A stretch of DNA of 11,241 bases, taken from JAWOGN01 sp046496815. Its GTDB lineage: Bacteria; Desulfobacterota; DSM-4660; Desulfatiglandales; Desulfatiglandaceae. The notes under the pieces are model-generated. The model was not told the origin of the DNA. It saw only the letters and a program-made list of their open reading frames with translations, and did no database searches. Position numbers and translations under genes: made by a program. The stretch lies in the NCBI GenBank assembly GCA_046496815.1, contig JAWOGN010000220.1:1-11241 (forward strand), read 5' to 3'. Shown in pieces: positions 7,929 through 11,241 of this stretch (position 1 is its first letter; each line of letters opens with the position of its first letter).

Positions 7929-7957
7929 ATCATACACCTGGTGTCGGATTTTTTCAA
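7929..7957 (-). promoter_or_regulatory. sigma70-type promoter of hutH
   Basis: On the minus strand TTGAAA (7957-7952, five of six) and TATGAT (7934-7929, five of six) are separated by exactly 17 bases. Transcription would begin near 7922, leaving about 115 bases of leader before the hutH ATG at 7806. The spacer contains a perfect 5-1-5 palindrome, ACACC-T-GGTGT, at 7934-7944, a natural place for a repressor. Confidence 0.55.
7934..7944. promoter_or_regulatory. palindrome ACACCTGGTGT in the hutH promoter spacer, possible operator
   Basis: A perfect inverted repeat (five-base arms, one central base) lies between the -35 and -10 boxes of the hutH promoter, touching the -10. A protein bound here would block RNA polymerase, which fits substrate-inducible control of histidine use. 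It does not match a HutC site that I can recall, so the identity of any regulator is unknown, and an 11-base palindrome may occur by chance. Confidence 0.3.
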
Positions 7958-8034
7958 TAACCTCTCGCGATTTGGGCTACTGAGTATCTCCCAAGTTGAG
8001 GGGTTCTGATGACTCGGAAAGTCGGGAACTCTGG

Positions 8035-8054
8035 ATTCCGGTCTACACCGGAAT
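8035..8054. repeat. ATTCCGGT-CTAC-ACCGGAAT stem, REP-like intergenic repeat
   Basis: An eight-base perfect stem with a four-base loop lies in the divergent region between hutH and the radical SAM gene, in the context CTGG before and GACGG after it. Such ATTCCGG/CCGGAAT stems, with flanks of this style, are familiar as dispersed intergenic repeats in many Proteobacteria and Desulfobacterota genomes; this is from memory. Only one copy is present in this window. There is no T-run, so it is not a standard terminator. Confidence 0.5.
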
Positions 8055-8145
8055 GACGGAAAAAGGTGATTTCCAACTTTTTACGATTTCATCAAATTTG
8101 ATTCCAATTTTCTTTTCCGGGGACTGGAACAAGGAACGTGAGGAA

Positions 8146-8172
8146 TTGACAAAGGGTTTGTTTTTGTAAAGA
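8146..8172 (+). promoter_or_regulatory. candidate promoter for the radical SAM gene
   Basis: TTGACA (8146-8151) is a perfect -35 box; TAAAGA (8167-8172) is a modest -10 after a short 15-base spacer. A transcript would start near 8180 and give a leader of about 165 bases before the preferred TTG start. Short spacing and the poor -10 make this tentative. Confidence 0.3.
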
Positions 8173-8331
8173 CTGGGGATGGAATACGGGAGTTGATCCG
8201 AACCGGTGGAGCGTGCGGATACGGCAAGAAACCCGGTCGTGTATCGGGTCGGATGCGGGAAGCAAAAGGCGGCACAGGAGGATCGGCATCAGCTCCAATG
8301 TCATTGAAACGCGGGTTCACCGCAAGTTATC

Positions 8332-8338
8332 GAGAAGG
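8332..8338 (+). promoter_or_regulatory. ribosome binding site supporting the TTG start at 8348
   Basis: GAGAAGG nine bases before TTG. Together with the domain boundary it favours the 738-residue product over the 783-residue version from GTG 8213. A GTG at 8360 is a further in-frame possibility but would trim the first strand of the fold. Confidence 0.5.
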
Positions 8339-8347
8339 TACGATCCC

Positions 8348-10564
8348 TTGAAAAAGCGCGTGGATATTCTGTTTATCTTTTGTCCGTATGTGGGACATCC
8401 CCCTCCGCACCGATTTGATATCAACCTGGGGGCCGCTTACCTTGCGGCGTATCTGAAGCGGCAAGGATTGCGGGCCTCCTTTTACTATGGGTGGTATGAC
8501 AATGACCCTGGTTTTGGTCATATACGGGACAGCCTGAAACGAATCAATCCCCGGGCCGTCGGCTTTACCGTGTACGGATCCAACTTACCTGAAACGGTCG
8601 CCGTTTCTCAGGCGATAAAAAATGAGCACCCCGAATTGCCCATCATCTGGGGAGGGCCCGAGGTCCGGTTTAGGGCGAAGGATTTAATCGATACGTATCG
8701 TGACGCCGTGGATGTGTGCATTTCGGGAGAAGGGGAAAAGCCCTTATTGCGACTGTTGACCTCAGATACGCCCGGGTCGATTGATGAACGGGCGTCCATT
8801 GGAGGCGTAAGCTTTTTCAACAGAGAAAGCGGAGAAATCATCAGCACGAATCCTGCCCTGACACTTCTTGAGGATACTTTGGACCTTGAGGAAAAACAGG
8901 GAGCACTGGATCTATATCCGTCACCCTATTTGGAGGGAGTCGTTCCCGAGCGATACTTCCGGGATAAGACGGTCGTCGGCATATTCACCTCCCGGGGATG
9001 CCCATTCAGCTGTTCTTATTGTCAATTCAGTTCGCTGTCGAACCACAAAGTTCACTTTTTTTCAGTGGATCGGGTGGTGGCGGAAATTCAATGGATTCAC
9101 GAGAAAGTCCATCGGTTTCATCCGGAAAAAGAAGAGGTCATGATTATGATCTATGATGAGGCGCTCACCCTGTCGAGGAAACGCGTTGAAGACTTGTGCG
9201 AGCGGCTGATCCGGGAAAATTTCAAGCCGGCGGTGAAGTTTTGGGTTGAGACGCGCGCGGATTATGTGGATGCGGCATTCATCGGGCTATTGAAAAGAGC
9301 CGGCGTCAAGAAGATCAGTTTCGGGCTCGAATCGGCGGTGCCGCGAGTCCTAAAAAGAATTCGCAAGGTGACGCCCCGACGAAATCGAGACGAAGCGGAT
9401 GTTGAAATCGAAACCCGCTTCCTGAGTCGAATCAAGCAGGCCGTCAAATGGAGCAAAGACCAGGGATTGTTCACGGCGGTGAGTATCATCGTGGGCTTGC
9501 CGACAGAAAGCATGGCGGATGCCGGGGAAACCCTGCGCTTTGTGAAAGACCTGGACGTGGATGTCTACTATCACAATTTTTTGAATGTGCTGGAGGGGAC
9601 CGAGCTGGCCGGAGAGTCCGGGGCCCTCGGTTATGATTGTGGTGTGTTTCCATTGGGATATATGGGAAAATATGGACATCGCTACACGAAAGCACCCATA
9701 CCCACCCGGTCCCTGCAACCCCTGAAAAACGCCATGGTGTTTCGCCGGGATCGCACCCGGTTCGGCGTTTTGCTGAGGGGATGGGGGTATGCCGGGAAAT
9801 GTACTCGCCTGGTGAGTGCCGGGATGAGATTCAGGCCTTTTGTGCTCGGACTGGAATTGAAGCTCCGGAGATTCGATTTTGACAGGCTCTTTTTCCAACA
9901 GCTTGCCGGGCTTTCCACCACTTTATTCTATCCGGATAACGGTTGTTTTTCGGATGCGGAATTGGCAGGCATTTTAGAGCGTCTTCCATTAAAGAATGGA
10001 CGCCTGCATGGGATGCCCTCGTACGGGAGTTCTGCCAAAAGGATCCGGGGAGTCGAAGAGGCGGATCACAGCACGCCCTACTTCATTCGCTTTAAAGACC
10101 TGGATCACGCCGCGTTTCCTGATGACGGGCGAAGCATCTTCGTAGAAATCAAAGACCGAAGTGATTTTGAAAGCCTGGTCGGGTTTGTCCGGAAGTATGA
10201 ATCGGAAAGCGAAGAAAGCCTCTCCTATGAGCAGGCCGACACATTACATTTTGATCTCTTTGAATCCTGTCGTTGGTTTCGCTGGTTTGATGCAACATGC
10301 CCGGCGGCGTCCCTTACGCACATTTACTGCGATGAACGTGGCGGATTAAGGCCGTGTGTGCATTTTCCGCCGATGGGTGATATCCGCGAAAATGTTTCAC
10401 TGGAAGCATTTCGGGAGAGGACGGAAAGCCATATCCGGGAAAAGACCGGGGAACGGGGCTGCCGTGAGTGTCCGGTCAAAGCCAAATGCCCGCAATGTAT
10501 CGCTCCGTTTCCTTTGACCGACGAGGAATACTGCAACTTTCAGAGGGGTCGCCGGGTGAAATAG
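8348..10564 (+). CDS. cobalamin-binding radical SAM protein with SPASM-like C-terminal cysteine domain
   Basis: 738 residues from the TTG at 8348, chosen because GAGAAGG (8332-8338) sits nine bases upstream and the protein then begins directly with the first strand of the cobalamin-binding fold (KKRVDILFIFCP). A GTG at 8213 would add 45 unlikely residues. Residues about 3-140 form the B12-binding domain (INLGAAYLAAYLKRQG; IIWGGPEV; CISGEGE). The radical SAM core follows with Cys218, Cys222 and Cys225 (RGCPFSCSYCQF), which bind the SAM-cleaving 4Fe-4S cluster, and ISFGLES and IVGLPTES further on. Residues about 455-640 are an unassigned region. The C-terminus carries cysteines at 661 and 670, then 705, 708, 714, 717 and 729 (GCRECPVKAKCPQC, IAPFPL, EEYC), very like a SPASM domain holding extra clusters. 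Such proteins often modify peptides or small molecules; the substrate is not evident. It lies between hutH and the urocanate hydratase gene, and no precursor peptide is visible nearby. Confidence 0.9.
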   Translation: MKKRVDILFIFCPYVGHPPPHRFDINLGAAYLAAYLKRQGLRASFYYGWYDNDPGFGHIRDSLKRINPRAVGFTVYGSNLPETVAVSQAIKNEHPELPIIWGGPEVRFRAKDLIDTYRDAVDVCISGEGEKPLLRLLTSDTPGSIDERASIGGVSFFNRESGEIISTNPALTLLEDTLDLEEKQGALDLYPSPYLEGVVPERYFRDKTVVGIFTSRGCPFSCSYCQFSSLSNHKVHFFSVDRVVAEIQWIHEKVHRFHPEKEEVMIMIYDEALTLSRKRVEDLCERLIRENFKPAVKFWVETRADYVDAAFIGLLKRAGVKKISFGLESAVPRVLKRIRKVTPRRNRDEADVEIETRFLSRIKQAVKWSKDQGLFTAVSIIVGLPTESMADAGETLRFVKDLDVDVYYHNFLNVLEGTELAGESGALGYDCGVFPLGYMGKYGHRYTKAPIPTRSLQPLKNAMVFRRDRTRFGVLLRGWGYAGKCTRLVSAGMRFRPFVLGLELKLRRFDFDRLFFQQLAGLSTTLFYPDNGCFSDAELAGILERLPLKNGRLHGMPSYGSSAKRIRGVEEADHSTPYFIRFKDLDHAAFPDDGRSIFVEIKDRSDFESLVGFVRKYESESEESLSYEQADTLHFDLFESCRWFRWFDATCPAASLTHIYCDERGGLRPCVHFPPMGDIRENVSLEAFRERTESHIREKTGERGCRECPVKAKCPQCIAPFPLTDEEYCNFQRGRRVK

Positions 10565-10687
10565 AAATCGGCCCGAAAACGCTCAATACCCATATCGGCC
10601 GCCGACCCCGGCGATCGGGACGCGGCAAATGAATTGCCTTGCAAAAAGTCCTCGCTCCGTAGAAAATGGATTTGAGGTATGAATTTA

Positions 10688-10714
10688 GCGCTTTGAAATG
10701 GTGGGTTGGGGGCC
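10688..10714. repeat. direct repeat copy 1 (GCGC..TTGAAA.TGGTGGGT.GG.GGCCG type)
   Basis: The stretch AGCGCTTTGAAATGGTGGGT and the following TGGGGGCCG resemble 10972-11001 (AGCGCGTTGAAAATGGTGGG then TAGGCGGCCG) in the same orientation, differing by a few substitutions and one extra A. Copy 1 runs into the left inverted arm; copy 2 lies just outside the right end of the palindrome. Confidence 0.55.
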
Positions 10715-10741
10715 GTTGGGATCTCTTTGAGAAGGCTGCAA
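10708..10741. repeat. left 34-bp inverted repeat arm
   Basis: Identical over 34 bases to the reverse complement of 10898-10931. It begins with five G residues and ends TGCAA. It contains GGGATCTCTTTGAGAAGG, itself partly palindromic (CTTTGAGAAG). Confidence 0.9.
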
Positions 10742-10897
10742 CACAAACTCTACACAACACGTAGAACGCCCCCATACCCGAAATAAGGGGCACGGTGCCG
10801 GCAGAGAAGACTTCGGGTGCGCAAGAGATTTTCCTCTGGGGCTGTCCCGGAATGAATTTTAAGGCTCAGCTGCCGTTCTATGCAATGAGGGAAGCAT

Positions 10898-10931
10898 TTG
10901 CAGCCTTCTCAAAGAGATCCCAACGGCCCCC
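10898..10931. repeat. right 34-bp inverted repeat arm
   Basis: Exact reverse complement of 10708-10741. The two arms could form a 34-base-pair stem in a transcript running from the radical SAM gene toward the urocanate hydratase gene, which may weaken or end read-through; there is TTTT at 10932-10935 immediately after it. Confidence 0.9.
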
Positions 10932-10971
10932 TTTTCTAATATTGGGGATTTTGAAAGCGCTAAAGTGATAC

Positions 10972-11001
10972 AGCGCGTTGAAAATGGTGGGTAGGCGGCC
11001 G
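10972..11001. repeat. direct repeat copy 2
   Basis: Second copy of the motif at 10688-10714, same orientation, about 285 bases away and 39 bases before the urocanate hydratase ATG. Its position just beyond the inverted-repeat element suggests a nested or duplicated repeat rather than a simple insertion footprint, since the copies are too long and too diverged for a normal target-site duplication. Confidence 0.5.
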
Positions 11002-11024
11002 ACGCTAGCCCATAAACCCGCACA

Positions 11025-11030
11025 GGGAGG
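11025..11030 (+). promoter_or_regulatory. ribosome binding site of the urocanate hydratase gene
   Basis: GGGAGG nine bases before the ATG at 11040. It is a good match to Shine-Dalgarno and fixes the start of a gene of which only the first 202 bases are visible. Confidence 0.6.
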
Positions 11031-11039
11031 GCCGTTCAA

Positions 11040-11241
11040 ATGATCAACAATACGGATATATCCGCATCCATGGCAATTAAATTGGAAGCGATATTTGATG
11101 AGCTGCCTCGGATGCCCCGATTCGTCGAGCGTGTCAGGCGCGCACCCAAACGAAACTTCGTTTTATCCCGCGCCGAAACAGGTCTCGCCCTGAAGAACGC
11201 ATTGCGGTATATCCCGGAGAAGTGGCACGCGACGCTGGCCC
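11040..11241 (+). CDS. hutU: urocanate hydratase, N-terminal part only (continues beyond the window)
   Basis: The first 67 codons are visible. The enzyme adds water to urocanate, the product of histidine ammonia-lyase, giving imidazolone propionate with a tightly bound NAD. The segment 'LSRAETGLALKNALRYIPEK' followed by WHATLA at residues 42-67 matches the conserved beginning of the larger urocanase type (about 660-680 residues, also seen in animal UROC1), where it reads like 'ALRNALRYFPP...LAPEF'. The catalytic and NAD-binding parts lie outside the window. The ATG at 11040 has a strong GGGAGG. hutH on the other side of the radical SAM gene supports the call, though the two hut genes lie on opposite strands. 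A second in-frame ATG at codon 11 has no comparable ribosome site. Confidence 0.8.
   Translation, partial: MINNTDISASMAIKLEAIFDELPRMPRFVERVRRAPKRNFVLSRAETGLALKNALRYIPEKWHATLA

Larger units (their letters stand above)
7807..8347. other. divergent intergenic region between hutH and the radical SAM gene
   Basis: About 540 bases without a supported gene. From left to right it holds the hutH leader, the hutH promoter with its palindrome, the REP-like stem, and a candidate promoter for the radical SAM gene (TTGACA at 8146-8151). From 8213 the frame of the radical SAM gene is open upstream of the preferred TTG start, beginning with GTG; the 45 residues it would add are basic and low in hydrophobic residues and do not look like part of the cobalamin-binding fold. 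I looked for a short peptide precursor here and found none convincing. Confidence 0.5.
10677..10971. mobile_element. MITE-like element: 34-bp perfect inverted repeats within a larger imperfect palindrome
   Basis: The arm at 10708-10741 (from GGGGGCCGTTGGG to GGCTGCAA) is repeated exactly as its reverse complement at 10898-10931. Further out, TTTAGCGCTTT (10684-10694) matches AAAGCGCTAAA (10954-10964), and GTAT (10677-10680) matches ATAC (10968-10971). Inside, TAGAACG (10762-10768) pairs with CGTTCTA (10874-10880). The spacers between arm blocks differ in length (13 and 22 bases), as expected for a decayed or folded element. The interior of 156 bases codes for nothing I can recognise and includes a small GGCAC-G-GTGCC palindrome. 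Clear target-site duplications are not visible. A non-autonomous transposon (MITE) or a structured RNA are both possible; it lies between the radical SAM stop and the urocanate hydratase start. Confidence 0.6.
10565..11039. other. non-coding gap between the radical SAM gene and the urocanate hydratase gene
   Basis: About 475 bases with no supported gene on either strand. It starts with a GC-rich stem (CGCCG 10600-10604, CGGCG 10609-10613) that lacks a T-run, then holds the inverted-repeat element and the direct repeats, and ends with the ribosome site for the next gene. I found no convincing sigma70 promoter before the urocanate hydratase gene, so how that gene is transcribed is unclear. Confidence 0.5.

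Noticed and set aside
7739..7957. Minus-strand 72-codon ORF overlapping the hutH start in another frame.
   Set aside because: It covers the hutH promoter and leader and has no good ribosome site.
7351..7983. Plus-strand ORF of 210 codons overlapping the start of hutH.
   Set aside because: It is antisense to a gene with all catalytic residues conserved and has no recognisable domain.
8213..8347. GTG start giving 45 extra residues on the radical SAM protein.
   Set aside because: The added sequence is basic and does not resemble the cobalamin-binding fold; the TTG at 8348 has a better ribosome site. The longer form cannot be fully excluded.
10600..10613. GC-rich stem after the radical SAM stop as a rho-independent terminator.
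   Set aside because: Only five base pairs and no T-run on either side.
10476..10793. Minus-strand 105-codon ORF at the end of the radical SAM gene.
   Set aside because: It is half antisense to the SPASM-like region and runs into the repeat element; no recognisable domain.
10742..10897. Interior of the palindrome as a peptide gene or RiPP precursor.
   Set aside because: No frame of useful length with a ribosome site and no leader-core pattern.

Overview
The window reads as a chromosomal segment of a Gram-negative bacterium, most likely a Desulfobacterota-type (former Deltaproteobacteria) organism. This is inferred from the moderately GC-rich composition, a cobalamin-type radical SAM enzyme with a SPASM-like tail, a large MFS/NTT-like membrane protein fused to HEAT repeats and a cyclic-nucleotide-binding domain, and a dispersed-repeat-like stem in an intergenic region. 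No database search was possible, so the taxonomy is a guess.

Layout. Positions 1-7806 are coded on the minus strand, reading right to left: hutH (histidine ammonia-lyase, 7806-6277); a 250-base gap; a membrane-bound class III nucleotide cyclase with HAMP domain (4566 up to 5954, or up to 6029 if an in-frame TGA is read through); a 200-base gap with a candidate promoter; a 1073-residue fusion of polytopic membrane domain, HEAT repeats and cNMP-binding domain (4366-1145); and, overlapping its end by 11 bases, a partial gene (1155 to beyond base 1) that resembles B12-binding radical SAM proteins but lacks the CxxxCxxC cluster motif. From 7807 rightwards the coding is on the plus strand: a divergent intergenic region with a good hutH promoter and an ATTCCGGT/ACCGGAAT stem; a cobalamin-binding radical SAM protein with SPASM-like C-terminal cysteines (8348-10564, TTG start); a non-coding stretch dominated by a 34-bp perfect inverted repeat inside a larger imperfect palindrome; and the first 67 codons of a urocanate hydratase gene (11040 to beyond the end).

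How the genes may work together. hutH makes urocanate from histidine and the gene at 11040 would hydrate it, so the right half is a histidine-degradation locus split onto two strands with a radical SAM gene and a repeat element between. The cyclase and the cNMP-binding membrane/HEAT protein form a plausible producer-sensor pair for a cyclic nucleotide; the overlapping radical SAM-like gene is probably co-expressed with the sensor. The cyclase keeps its metal-binding and catalytic residues but has unusual base-selecting residues, and its natural reading frame is interrupted by a TGA after 22 codons. These last points and the apparently cluster-less radical SAM homologue are the most unusual things in the window.
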